The notes under the pieces were generated by a model. It searched no databases, was not told where the DNA came from, and saw only the letters and a list, made by a program, of their open reading frames with translations. 64,000 bases of DNA from Iamia majanohamensis (lineage in GTDB: Bacteria > Actinomycetota > Acidimicrobiia > Acidimicrobiales > Iamiaceae). Every line of letters begins with the position of its first letter. Within the stretch, counting starts at the first letter, position 1. This document shows, piece after piece, positions 48,917-57,014 of this stretch. The DNA lies in NCBI RefSeq assembly GCF_028532485.1, contig NZ_CP116942.1, forward strand, positions 1,178,001-1,242,000, given 5' to 3'. Position numbers and translations under genes: made by a program.

Positions 48917-50560
48917 TCAGCCGGCGCCGGTGAGGGCGTCGACGGTGGCGTTGCCGGTGGACCCGCTCGTCGGGTCGCTGGTGGCATCGCCGCTGTCGCC
49001 GCTGCCGGTGTGGGAGCCGCTCGTGGCGGATCCGTTGCCGGCGTCGCCGGTGTCGCCGCCGTTGGTGTGACCACCGGTGGTGCTGCTCCCGCTGGTGGAG
49101 CCGGAGTCGGCGGTCGGGCTGGCGGTGACGTCACCGGAGCTGCCCTCGTTGTGGGAGTCGCCGGAGGTGGCGTCGGGGTCGACGCCGGCGTCGCCGGTCG
49201 GCCCGGAGTCGCCGGTGGCGCCGGTGGCGCCGCTGGTGGCGGTGGTGTCACCGGTGACGTCGCCACCCTCGTCGGTCCCCTCGTCGACGTCGCCCTGACC
49301 GGGCTGGTCGTCGGTGGGCTCGACGGTGGCGGTGCCGCTGTCGCCGGAGTCCCCGGTGTCACCCGAGGTGCCGGAGGTGGCGGTGCCGTCGGCGGTGGAG
49401 TCGCCGGTGTCGCCGGAGCCGACGTCGCCGGAGGTGGCGTCGACGGTGTTGCCGGCGTCGCTGGTGGCGTCCCCGGTGTCACCACCGGTCACGGTGCCGG
49501 TGGTGTCCGAGTCGCCGGAGTCGCCCCCGGTCCCGGTGCCGGTGGTGTCGCTGGTGGCGTCCCCGGTCGGGCCGGAGTCGGCGGTGCCGGTGGCGTCGCC
49601 GGTGTCGCCGGTGGCGGCCAGGGCCTCGAGCATCTGCTCGACCTGGTCGTCGGTGGCGTCACCCTCGTCGTCGCCGGTGTCACCGGGGACGGTGCCCTCG
49701 GTGGCGGCATCGGTGGCGGCGTCGCCGCTGTCACCGGTGGCCGGGTCCGAGGTGGCGTCCCCGGAGTCTCCGGAGCTGGTGCCGGACAGGGCGTTGCCCT
49801 CCCCGTCGCCGGCGTCGCCGGTGTCGCCACCGCCGACGCCTCCGATGGTGCTCGAGTCGCCCGAGGTGGCATCGCTGCTGGCCTCGGGATCCGCGGTCAC
49901 GTCACCGGAGCTGCCCTCGTTGTGGGAGTCGCCGGAGGTGGCGTCGGACTCGACGCCGGCGTCGCCGGTGGCCCCGGAGTCGCCGGAGTCGCCGGTGTCG
50001 CCGCTCTGGGCGGTGGCGTCGCCGGTGCAGTCCCCGAACAGGGCCACGCAGGGGGCGACGGTCATGGCGTCGCCGGAGTCCCCGGAGTCGCCGGTGTCGC
50101 CGGAATCCCCGGAGGTGGCGGTGCCGTCGGCGGTGGCGTCGCCGGTGTCTCCGGAGCCGACGTCACCGGAGGTCCCGGTCACGTCGTTGCCGGCCGACGA
50201 CGACGAGTCCCCGGTGTCGCCACCGGTCACCGTGCCCTCGGTGCTCGAGCCACCGGAGTCGCCTCCGGTGCCCTCGCCGGTGGTCGACGACCCGGCGTCG
50301 CCGGTGCCGCCGGAGGTGGCGTCACCGTTCGCGTCGCCGGTGTCGCCGGACTGCGCGGTGCCCGAGAGCTCCTGGAGCAGCGACGACATGCCGCCGTCGT
50401 CGAGGGAGCCGGGCTCCACGATCGACGCCGACGAGGACGTCGGCAGCGATGAGGTGGTGGTGTCGGTGGGTGCCGCTCCGGCCATCCCGGTCCCGAGCAG
50501 CAGACCGGCTGCGCCCAGGGCCGCGGTGGCAGCGGCCTTCTTGGTGGTGGTCCATCGCAT
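48917..50560 (-). CDS. Secreted Gly/Asp/Ser/Thr-rich repeat protein
   Basis: 547 residues from ATG 50560, AAGGAG about 10 bases upstream. Signal peptide (KKAAATAALGAAGLLLGTGMAGAAP). Nearly the whole mature protein is built from GDTGD, SGDSGD and GDATSD-like units with few other residues; one short patch APCVALFGDC carries the only two Cys, and a DDQVEQMLEALAA helix sits mid-protein. The block DATSGDSHNEGSSGDVTA occurs twice, and larger segments around it are duplicated. The Asp spacing suggests calcium or other cation binding. No cell-wall signal. No family recognised. Its gene follows that of another low-complexity secreted protein. Confidence 0.75.
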   Translation of the reverse strand: MRWTTTKKAAATAALGAAGLLLGTGMAGAAPTDTTTSSLPTSSSASIVEPGSLDDGGMSSLLQELSGTAQSGDTGDANGDATSGGTGDAGSSTTGEGTGGDSGGSSTEGTVTGGDTGDSSSSAGNDVTGTSGDVGSGDTGDATADGTATSGDSGDTGDSGDSGDAMTVAPCVALFGDCTGDATAQSGDTGDSGDSGATGDAGVESDATSGDSHNEGSSGDVTADPEASSDATSGDSSTIGGVGGGDTGDAGDGEGNALSGTSSGDSGDATSDPATGDSGDAATDAATEGTVPGDTGDDEGDATDDQVEQMLEALAATGDTGDATGTADSGPTGDATSDTTGTGTGGDSGDSDTTGTVTGGDTGDATSDAGNTVDATSGDVGSGDTGDSTADGTATSGTSGDTGDSGDSGTATVEPTDDQPGQGDVDEGTDEGGDVTGDTTATSGATGATGDSGPTGDAGVDPDATSGDSHNEGSSGDVTASPTADSGSTSGSSTTGGHTNGGDTGDAGNGSATSGSHTGSGDSGDATSDPTSGSTGNATVDALTGAG

Positions 50561-50690
50561 GATGGTGTGTCTCCTTGGGTTCGGTCTCGTGTGGTCCCGG
50601 CCACCCCTCATCGGGAGGCGGCGGCCGGTGGACCGACCCGGGTGCGCACGACAGGCGCCCCGGGCGATCCGGGTGGGGCTCTCGGGCCCT

Positions 50691-52172
50691 CTACCCGGGT
50701 GAGACCGGAGGTTCGTCGACGCCCCCGAAGACCGGGAGGGCGACCTCGGCGACCGCCCGCGACGTCCCCGGCCAGCCAGCACCAGCCGGCGGCGGGAGCA
50801 CCGCGAGCGGCGTCGAGGACGACGCCGTCGACGAGGACGAGGGAGCGCCTGCACCCGGCCCGGGCACGGGGCCCGGGAGGGGAGCAGGCAGGGAGAGGGG
50901 GCCGCCGGGGGCGGAGCCCTCAGGGCGTACCGCCGCGGGCGGGGCGCTCGTCGCGCCCTCGGCCGAGAGGCGGGGGGTGGAGGTCGTCGTCGGGGCGATC
51001 GCGTCGGCGGGGGGCGTGGGCCGGCTCCCCGTCCGGACGGGGACGGCGGCAGGCGGCGCGTCCAGGGCGGCGGCGCCGACCCCCGGGGCCCGGCGAGCAT
51101 CGACGGCGCCGCCCGTCGCCGTCGGCCCTCCGTCCACCGGGGGGCGGAGGGCGTCGACGGTGGGGGCGAGGGCGGTGCCCACGGGGGTGACGGTCGCGGC
51201 CAGGCGGGCTGCGGGCGTCGTCAGGGGGGTGGCCGCCTCGACCAGTGGCGCGGTCACCGGTGCGGTCGCGTCGAGGAGGCGAGCGGTGAGTGGGGCGGTG
51301 GCCTCGACCAGTGGCGTGGTCACCGGGGTGGTGGCCTCGAGGACGCTGGTGGTGAGCGGGGCGGTGGCCTCGAGGACGCCGGTCGTGAGCGGGGCGGTGG
51401 CTTCGACGACCGGGGTGGTGACGGGGGCGAGGGCCTCGACCGCAGGTGTGGTGACCGTGGCGGTGGACCCGACGACCGGGGCGACCGCGGAGGCCGCGGC
51501 CTCGACCAGGGGGGCGGCACCGCGGGCGGCCGCTCCGACGGGCGCCGGCTCGGGCTCGGTGCCGTCCTCGGCGTCGGTGGGGGCCTCGGCGTCGGTGGGG
51601 GCCTCGGCGTCGGTGGTCGCCTCGGCGTCGGGTGAGGGCGCACCGGCGACCGGGGCCACGACGTCCCCGGCGGCATCCGCTGCGGCGCGGACCGCGGCGT
51701 CGGCCGGGGTGGCGGGTGCACCGTCGGCCACCGGCGCCTGGGGGCCGGCAGCGGGCTCGACTCGCGCCCCCTCGACGTCGGCGGTCGGCGGGGCCGGGTC
51801 CTGGTCCTCGGTGGAGGTGTCGTCGGGCCCGGCCTGGGCGCCGACGGGGGCGGGGGCCTCGGCCGGCTCGCCGGTCGGGGCGGGTGCCTCCGGGGCGACG
51901 GGATCGGTCGGGGCGGGGCCCCCGGGTGCGTCCGGCGCGACCAGCTCGGAGACGGGCTCGGCCAGGTCGCCGACGGCCTCCGCGACGGGGCCGTCGGCGG
52001 GCGCCGGCGTCGTCGGCAGAGGGCTCGAGGGCCCGCCGGTGGGTGCCTCCTGGGCGCCGGCCGGCGCGCCCTGCTGGAGCAGGAGGAGGACCAGCGCCAG
52101 GCCCAGCCCGCCGACGGCCGCCAGCACGGCACGGCCCCAGCGGGGCAGCACGGGCGAGGCGGAGGACGACAT
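50691..52172 (-). CDS. Secreted Pro/Ala/Thr-rich repeat protein
   Basis: 493 residues from ATG 52172 (MSSSASPVLP), which gives a good signal peptide: VLPRWGRAVLAAVGGLGLALVLLLLQQGAPAGAQ. The mature chain is low complexity, with DAEAPTDAEAPTDAE and a central array of about 11-residue units of the form VLEATAPLTT (around residues 235-315). The C-terminus is Pro/Ser-rich. No domain or anchor. It resembles stalk or mucin-like wall proteins. Same strand as the next repeat protein, 130 bases apart. Function unknown. Confidence 0.68.
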   Translation of the reverse strand: MSSSASPVLPRWGRAVLAAVGGLGLALVLLLLQQGAPAGAQEAPTGGPSSPLPTTPAPADGPVAEAVGDLAEPVSELVAPDAPGGPAPTDPVAPEAPAPTGEPAEAPAPVGAQAGPDDTSTEDQDPAPPTADVEGARVEPAAGPQAPVADGAPATPADAAVRAAADAAGDVVAPVAGAPSPDAEATTDAEAPTDAEAPTDAEDGTEPEPAPVGAAARGAAPLVEAAASAVAPVVGSTATVTTPAVEALAPVTTPVVEATAPLTTGVLEATAPLTTSVLEATTPVTTPLVEATAPLTARLLDATAPVTAPLVEAATPLTTPAARLAATVTPVGTALAPTVDALRPPVDGGPTATGGAVDARRAPGVGAAALDAPPAAVPVRTGSRPTPPADAIAPTTTSTPRLSAEGATSAPPAAVRPEGSAPGGPLSLPAPLPGPVPGPGAGAPSSSSTASSSTPLAVLPPPAGAGWPGTSRAVAEVALPVFGGVDEPPVSPG

Positions 52173-52381
52173 CGGCTCGGGTCTGCCCGAGGCGACGGGA
52201 CAGAACCTCCCCAATGCTGGGGGCCGTCCCGCCGGGCCGGTCCGCAGCACCCGTGCCCAGGGTGGACCGACACGGGACACGGGTCGACGGTCGACGAGGC
52301 GAGGTCGCCCCGCACCCTCCGTGAACCCTCGACCGGCACTCGACGCCGTCCTCCCTACCCTGGTCCGATGGACGTGAGGCC

Positions 52382-53659
52382 GTGGTGACGCTCCCGCCCC
52401 CCACCGATCCCGAGGCGGTGCTCGACCTGGTCCGCCCCGGGACCGACCTGATCGTGCCCCTCGCCAACGGCGAGCCCACCGCGGTGCTCGACGCCCTGGA
52501 GGCGGCGGCCGACCAGCTGCACCAGGTGCGGGTCCACCAGATGCACGCCCTCCACGACCGGCCCTACCTGCACGGCGCCTTCGGCGACCGCCTGCGCCAC
52601 GTGTCCTACTTCCTCTCCCACATCACCCGGCCCGCCTACTGGGAGGGCACCGTCGACCTGGTGCCCAACCACTTCTCCGAGGTGCCCCTGCTGCTCGAGC
52701 AGTGCACCACCGCCCCGGTGGTGCTGGCCGCGGCGTCCGAGCCCGACCGCCACGGCTACTTCAGCCTCGGCACCAACGCCGACTACGTGGCCCGCCTGGT
52801 CGGGCGGGTGCCGTTCTTCCTCGAGGCCACGCCCCACATGCCCCGCACCCACGGGGCCAACACCGTCCACCACTCCCAGGTGGCCGGGTGGTGCCGGTCG
52901 GACCGGCCCCTCGTGGAGGTGCCCCGGGCCGACCCCAGCGCCCGCGACCGGACGATCGCCGGCCTGGTGGCCGAGCGCATCCCCGACGGGGCCACCATCC
53001 AGGTCGGCATCGGCGGGATCAGCGCCGCGGTGCTCGACGCCCTGCGGGACCACCGCGACCTCGGCATCCACACCGAGCTGCTCCACGATGGCATGGTCGA
53101 CCTGGTCGAGGCGGGGGTGGTCACCGGCGTCGAGAAGGAGGTGCGCCGCAACCGGGTGGTGACCACCTTCTGCCTGGGGACCCGTCGGCTCTACGACTGG
53201 CTCGACGACAACGCCGTGGTGGAGGTGCTCGGCGTCGACTTCGTCAACGACCCCCGGGTCATCGCCCGCATGAGCGGCTTCGCCTCGGTGAACTCCACCA
53301 CCGAGGTCGACCTCATGGGCCAGTGCGCCTCGGAGACGATCGGCGGCCGCTACTGGTCGTCGTCGGGCGGCCAGGCCGACTTCGCCCGGGGGGCCATGTA
53401 CGCCGAGGGCGGCCAGGCGTTCATCGTGACCCGGGCGACCACGAGCTCGGGTCGCTCCCGCATCGTCCCGACCCTGTCGCCGGGCTCGGTGGTCACGACG
53501 CTCAAGAACACGGTCGACAACGTCGTCACCGAGCACGGCGTGGCCGAGCTGCGGGGCCGTCCCCTGGCCGAGCGGGCCCGGGCCCTCATCGCCATCGCCG
53601 ACCCGGCCGTGCGCGACGACCTCACCCGCGCCGCCCGGGACCAGCACCTCCTCCGCTGA
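52382..53659 (+). CDS. Acetyl-CoA hydrolase/CoA-transferase family protein (4-hydroxybutyrate CoA-transferase-like)
   Basis: 425 residues from GTG 52382; a TACCCT -10-like hexamer lies at 52356-52361. Family I CoA-transferase features: RPGTDLIVPLANGEPTAVLDAL, GYFSLGTNADY, IPDGATIQVGIGGISAAVLDAL, LLHDGMVDLVEAGVVTG, and ASVNSTTEVDLMGQCASETIGG, where the Glu of STTEVD is the likely catalytic residue that forms the CoA thioester. GGQADFARGAMYAEGGQAFI and TLKNTVDNVVTEHGVAELRG complete the second half. It moves CoA between short acyl groups, e.g. from acetyl-CoA to hydroxybutyrate. Confidence 0.9.
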   Translation: MVTLPPPTDPEAVLDLVRPGTDLIVPLANGEPTAVLDALEAAADQLHQVRVHQMHALHDRPYLHGAFGDRLRHVSYFLSHITRPAYWEGTVDLVPNHFSEVPLLLEQCTTAPVVLAAASEPDRHGYFSLGTNADYVARLVGRVPFFLEATPHMPRTHGANTVHHSQVAGWCRSDRPLVEVPRADPSARDRTIAGLVAERIPDGATIQVGIGGISAAVLDALRDHRDLGIHTELLHDGMVDLVEAGVVTGVEKEVRRNRVVTTFCLGTRRLYDWLDDNAVVEVLGVDFVNDPRVIARMSGFASVNSTTEVDLMGQCASETIGGRYWSSSGGQADFARGAMYAEGGQAFIVTRATTSSGRSRIVPTLSPGSVVTTLKNTVDNVVTEHGVAELRGRPLAERARALIAIADPAVRDDLTRAARDQHLLR

Positions 53660-53701
53660 CGGCGTCCCCCGCCCCACCCGGACCGGTGCGGGATCGGGCC
53701 G

Positions 53702-53797
53702 CCAGGGCCACCCGATCCTGCGCCAGTACGCCGCAGGTGGGACGTGGCGCGCGATGGGGTTGCCCAGGGCCACCAGATCCCGCGCCAGTACGCAGCA
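53702..53797. repeat. Tandem pair of 34-bp repeats, 62-bp period
   Basis: Two copies, 53702-53735 and 53764-53797, identical at 31 of 34 positions (core GCGCCAGTACGC). Copy 1 forms part of an inverted repeat GGATCGGG (53691-53698)/CCCGATCC (53711-53718). They fill the gap between the convergent genes ending at 53659 and 53869. Confidence 0.8.
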
Positions 53798-53868
53798 CCC
53801 GTGATGCGGCAGGCGCCCGGTGCCGGATCCCGTCGTGCCCGGCGTGCCGGCAACGCAGAGGGTGGGCC

Positions 53869-54690
53869 TCAGATGGTGTAGGCGAGGTTGTCGACGACGG
53901 CCTGGGCCAGGTCGCGGTCGCCCTCCAGGGTGATGCGGTTCGACACCGCGGCCAGCTCGACCCGGCCGCCGATGAGTCGGCTGAGGGTGTGGACGTCGAG
54001 GCGGACCGTGGCCGTGGCCGGGCCGTCGAGCTCGTCGACCACGGCCGCCCGCCCGTCGACCTGCACGTGGATGCGCCGGTCGACCTCGCCCTCGACGGCG
54101 ATGGTCACCGACGACCCGTCGGGGGCGCCCGCCTTCTTGCCCACCACGTAGCCGAGCGACGACGCGACCTCGTCCAGGCTCAGGTTCACGGCCGGTCCCC
54201 AGGTGTGGCCGGGGCGGGCGGTGGCGTCGCGGATGTCCTGCTCGTGCATCCAGCAGTCGAAGACCCGGATGCGCATGAAGCGGCCGTAGGAGTCCTTGCC
54301 CGCGGGGGTGAACCCCTCGGCGTCCCACGCCTCGTGGTCCATGGTGCGCAGCTCGTCGAGGCGACGGGCGGTGATGTCGCGGAAGCGGGCCAGCACGTCG
54401 GCCGGGGCCTCCTCGGCCAGGGCTGCGACCCACACCTCGTTGAAGCCGCCGATGTCGTTGCGGACGTGGTCCCGGGCCGAGAGGTCCTCCTCGGTGGCGG
54501 GGGCGTCGACGCCGGCCAGCATCGACTCGGTGCCGATGATGTGGGCCACGTTGGCCTTCACGTCCCAGCCCGGGCACGGGCTCTCGGCCTTCCACTCCTC
54601 GTCCATCAGCGAGCCGAGGAGGTCGTCGAGGGCGGAGACCTCCTCGGCCAGGGCGTCGATCACCGGGGTGCGGGGCAGCAGGGTGGTCAC
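53869..54690 (-). CDS. Maleylpyruvate isomerase family mycothiol-dependent enzyme
   Basis: 273 residues from GTG 54690, AAGGAG 8 bases upstream. DinB/MDMPI fold: MDEEWKAESPCPGWDVKANVAHIIGTESMLAG provides the first metal His, and RVFDCWMHEQDIRDATARPGH the later His/Glu/His set; C-terminal region GSSVTIAVEGEVDRRIHVQVDG and TLSRLIGGRVELAAVSNRITLEGD is the usual sterol-carrier-like tail. These enzymes use mycothiol, the actinobacterial thiol, as cofactor. Ten bases after the DsbA-like gene on the same strand. Confidence 0.9.
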   Translation of the reverse strand: MTTLLPRTPVIDALAEEVSALDDLLGSLMDEEWKAESPCPGWDVKANVAHIIGTESMLAGVDAPATEEDLSARDHVRNDIGGFNEVWVAALAEEAPADVLARFRDITARRLDELRTMDHEAWDAEGFTPAGKDSYGRFMRIRVFDCWMHEQDIRDATARPGHTWGPAVNLSLDEVASSLGYVVGKKAGAPDGSSVTIAVEGEVDRRIHVQVDGRAAVVDELDGPATATVRLDVHTLSRLIGGRVELAAVSNRITLEGDRDLAQAVVDNLAYTI

Positions 54691-54700
54691 GGGGGCTCCT

Positions 54701-55375
54701 TCAGGGGGTGTCGTTCTGGATGGTGACCCAGTCACGGGCCTCGAGGTAGGGCCGGAAGCGCTCGCCGATGAGGGCCACGTCGGCCGGCTGCTTGGGGCGC
54801 TGCAGCTCGTAGAGGTGGGGGAACTCCCGCCAGCCGCACACCAGGTCCCACAGCCGCACCGCGGCGTCGCCGGTGGGCGGGTCGACGACGACGGGGCCGA
54901 AGAACGTCTGGCCGTCGTCGAAGCGGAGGATGGGCACGCCCCACCCGGCCGCGGCCACGACGGCGTCGTGCTCGGCCCGCACCTCGTCGGTGGTGGTGGG
55001 GTCGGCGATGGCCTCGTCGACCAGGTCGGGGTCCTGGCCCATCTCCTCCAGCAGGGCCCGGGCCACCTCGGGGCGGTGGGGCTTGCGCCCGTGCACGTGG
55101 AGGGCGGCGCCGGCCCGGGCGTACCACTCGTCGAGCAGGGCCGGGTCGTCGCGGCGGAGGCGGGCCCCGACCCGCATCATCGACCAGCCGTAGGACCACT
55201 CCCGCTCCCACGGGTGCTTCTTGCCCTCGACCCGGTTGACCTCCTCCAGCGAGAAGAAGCGCCAGCGCACCTCCAGGCCGGTGCGGTCCCGCACCTCCCG
55301 GATCCAGAGCGAGGTCTGGTAGGCGTACGGGCACATGATGTCGAAGTGGAAGTCGACGGCGGCGGGTCGGTCCAC
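54701..55375 (-). CDS. DsbA-family thioredoxin-fold protein (mycothiol-dependent nitroreductase-like)
   Basis: 224 residues from GTG 55375. [52 protein letters not shown] is the DsbA/Rv2466c-like N-terminal; the active site reads CPYA, with one Cys instead of Cxx[25 protein letters not shown] contains the cis-Pro. Single-Cys members act as thiol transferases or isomerases, and Rv2466c is mycothiol-dependent; pairing with a mycothiol enzyme gene supports this. No signal peptide, cytoplasmic. Confidence 0.85.
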   Translation of the reverse strand: MDRPAAVDFHFDIMCPYAYQTSLWIREVRDRTGLEVRWRFFSLEEVNRVEGKKHPWEREWSYGWSMMRVGARLRRDDPALLDEWYARAGAALHVHGRKPHRPEVARALLEEMGQDPDLVDEAIADPTTTDEVRAEHDAVVAAAGWGVPILRFDDGQTFFGPVVVDPPTGDAAVRLWDLVCGWREFPHLYELQRPKQPADVALIGERFRPYLEARDWVTIQNDTP

Positions 55376-55470
55376 GGGGGCCTCCTGACCTGAGACGTCC
55401 CGAGTCTGGCACCCCCGGCGTCCGACCCCACCGGGGCGGACCCGCCCCTCCGCGGCGCAGGGGCCCGTCG

Positions 55471-55574
55471 CGGCACGCGATCACGACGAGTCCCGGTGCC
55501 GGGCGCGTGCCACTCGCCGGCTGGCCCCGTACCGGCACGCGAACGCGACGGGATGCGGTGCCGGACGCGTGCCA
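55471..55574. repeat. Tandem pair of 42-bp palindromic units, 62-bp period
   Basis: Copies 55471-55512 and 55533-55574 match at 35 of 42 positions. Each carries arms GGCACGCG and CGCGTGCC that can pair, with an inner GGTGCCGG. They lie between the divergent genes starting at 55375 and 55645, so they are not simple terminators. Confidence 0.8.
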
Positions 55575-55644
55575 CCTCGGGAAAGAGACGCCCGTCGGTC
55601 GGTGCGGAGGCGCAGGGACCAGGGCCGTGGCAGGGTGACCGGTC

Positions 55645-56763
55645 GTGACCGACGCCCTGCTCGACGCCGCCCGTGACCTGTTCCCCGCCCTCGACGAGAT
55701 CGGCGCCGCGGTGCCGCCGGGGGAGGCGCTGCCGCGCAAGGCCATGGACCTGCTCGCCGACGCCGGGCTGGTGGGCCCCATGGTCCCCGAGGAGGTCGGC
55801 GGCCTCGGCCTCGACGTGCTCGCCACCCTCGACCTCTACGAGGAGGTGGCCCGGGCCGACGGCTCGGTCGGCTGGTGCTACTTCGCCTCCGACCTGACCG
55901 CGGCCTACTTCGGCGCCTACCTGCCCGACAGCGGGGCGGAGCGGGTCTTCGCCGAGGGGGTACCGACCATGGCCGGCCAGTTCGCGCCCAACGGCACGGC
56001 CCGGGCCGAGGGCGACGAGCTCGTCCTCGACGGGGACTACCGGTTCGGCAGCGGCCTGGCCCACGCCACCTGGGCGGGGGCCGGGGTCATGGCCACGCCG
56101 GAGGACGGCGGCGACCCGGACTACCTGTTCGCCTGCTTCCCGGCCGACGAGGTGGACGTGCAGGGCGGCTGGGACGTCATGGGCCTCCAGGCCACGGCCA
56201 GCTACGACTACGCCGTCCGCGACGTGCGGGTGCCGACCGACCAGAGCTTCGACTTCTTCGTCCCCACGGTCCACCGGGGTCGGGACCTCCACCGCCTCGG
56301 CGTGATCCCCCTCACCGCGGCGGGCCACGCCGGCTGGGCCCTCGGCGTCACCCGCCGGGTGCTCGACGAGCTGGAGGGCCTGGCCGCGTCCACCACCCGC
56401 ATGGGGGCGCCGTCGTCGCTGGCCGAGTCCGACCGGGCCTTGGTCGAGATCGGCGAGCTGGAGGGGCGGTGGCACGCGGGCCGGGCCTTCGTCCGGGAGG
56501 CGGCCGCGGCGGCGGAGGCCGAGGCCCGCGACCACGGTGCCGCCGGCGTGCGGGCCCAGACCCTGCTGCGGGAGGCGGCCCGCCACGTCAACCAGGGCGG
56601 GGCCGACATCGCCCGCCAGGCCTACCTGCTGGCCGGCACCACCGCCCTGCGCGACGGCCCCATCCAGCGCGGCTTCCGCGACCTCCACGCCGGGGCCCAG
56701 CACTTCTTCGCCAGCCCCTCGGTGGCCGCCGACCTGGCCCGGGTCGTCCTCGCCGAGGCCTGA
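55645..56763 (+). CDS. Acyl-CoA dehydrogenase-fold flavin monooxygenase (HsaA-like)
   Basis: 372 residues from GTG 55645. ACAD-type N-terminal helices (ALPRKAMDLLADAGLVGPMVPEEVGGLGLDVLATLDLYEEVARADGSVGWCYFAS), beta domain (GDELVLDGDYRFGSGLAHATWAGAGVM, VQGGWDVMGLQATASYDYAVRDVRVPTDQSFDF) and C-terminal helices ending GPIQRGFRDLHAGAQHFFASP. The SVGWCY and RGFRDLHAGAQHF wordings are those of group D flavin hydroxylases such as HsaA, not of true acyl-CoA dehydrogenases, whose catalytic Glu is absent. A reductase partner would be needed; the one at 59173 is a distant candidate. Confidence 0.82.
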   Translation: MTDALLDAARDLFPALDEIGAAVPPGEALPRKAMDLLADAGLVGPMVPEEVGGLGLDVLATLDLYEEVARADGSVGWCYFASDLTAAYFGAYLPDSGAERVFAEGVPTMAGQFAPNGTARAEGDELVLDGDYRFGSGLAHATWAGAGVMATPEDGGDPDYLFACFPADEVDVQGGWDVMGLQATASYDYAVRDVRVPTDQSFDFFVPTVHRGRDLHRLGVIPLTAAGHAGWALGVTRRVLDELEGLAASTTRMGAPSSLAESDRALVEIGELEGRWHAGRAFVREAAAAAEAEARDHGAAGVRAQTLLREAARHVNQGGADIARQAYLLAGTTALRDGPIQRGFRDLHAGAQHFFASPSVAADLARVVLAEA

Positions 56764-56772
56764 CCCACCGTT

Positions 56773-56896
56773 CTGGTCTCGGCTCAGGCCCTAGAGGGCG
56801 CATCTCCAGACCAGAAGGGGTGTCGGCCCGGCCTCGGCCCGTCCTGGTCTCGGATCGGGCCCCGGAGGGCGCATCTCCAGACCAGAAGGGGTGTCG
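56773..56896. repeat. Tandem pair of 53-bp palindromic units, 71-bp period
   Basis: Copies 56773-56825 and 56844-56896 agree at 49 of 53 positions. Each is bounded by TCTGGTCT-type and AGACCAGAA arms about 28 bases apart, so each can fold back. They lie between two genes on the + strand. Confidence 0.85.
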
Positions 56897-57014
56897 ACGA
56901 TCCGCGGCCAGGAGGGTGCTCCGGGCGGGTGGCGGTCCCGCAGCGGTGCGGGTGCCGGGGTGCGCCGGCGCCGCCTACGGTCGGGGTCCCCGCCCGCCGC
57001 CCCCGGAGGCCGCG

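Noticed and set aside
48917-50560. Repeats resembling a CRISPR or satellite array
   Set aside because: The periodicity follows codons of GDTGD-type units in one frame behind a signal peptide; units are not separated by unique spacers.
55645-56763. True acyl-CoA dehydrogenase
   Set aside because: The catalytic Glu region is missing and the wording matches group D flavin monooxygenases.
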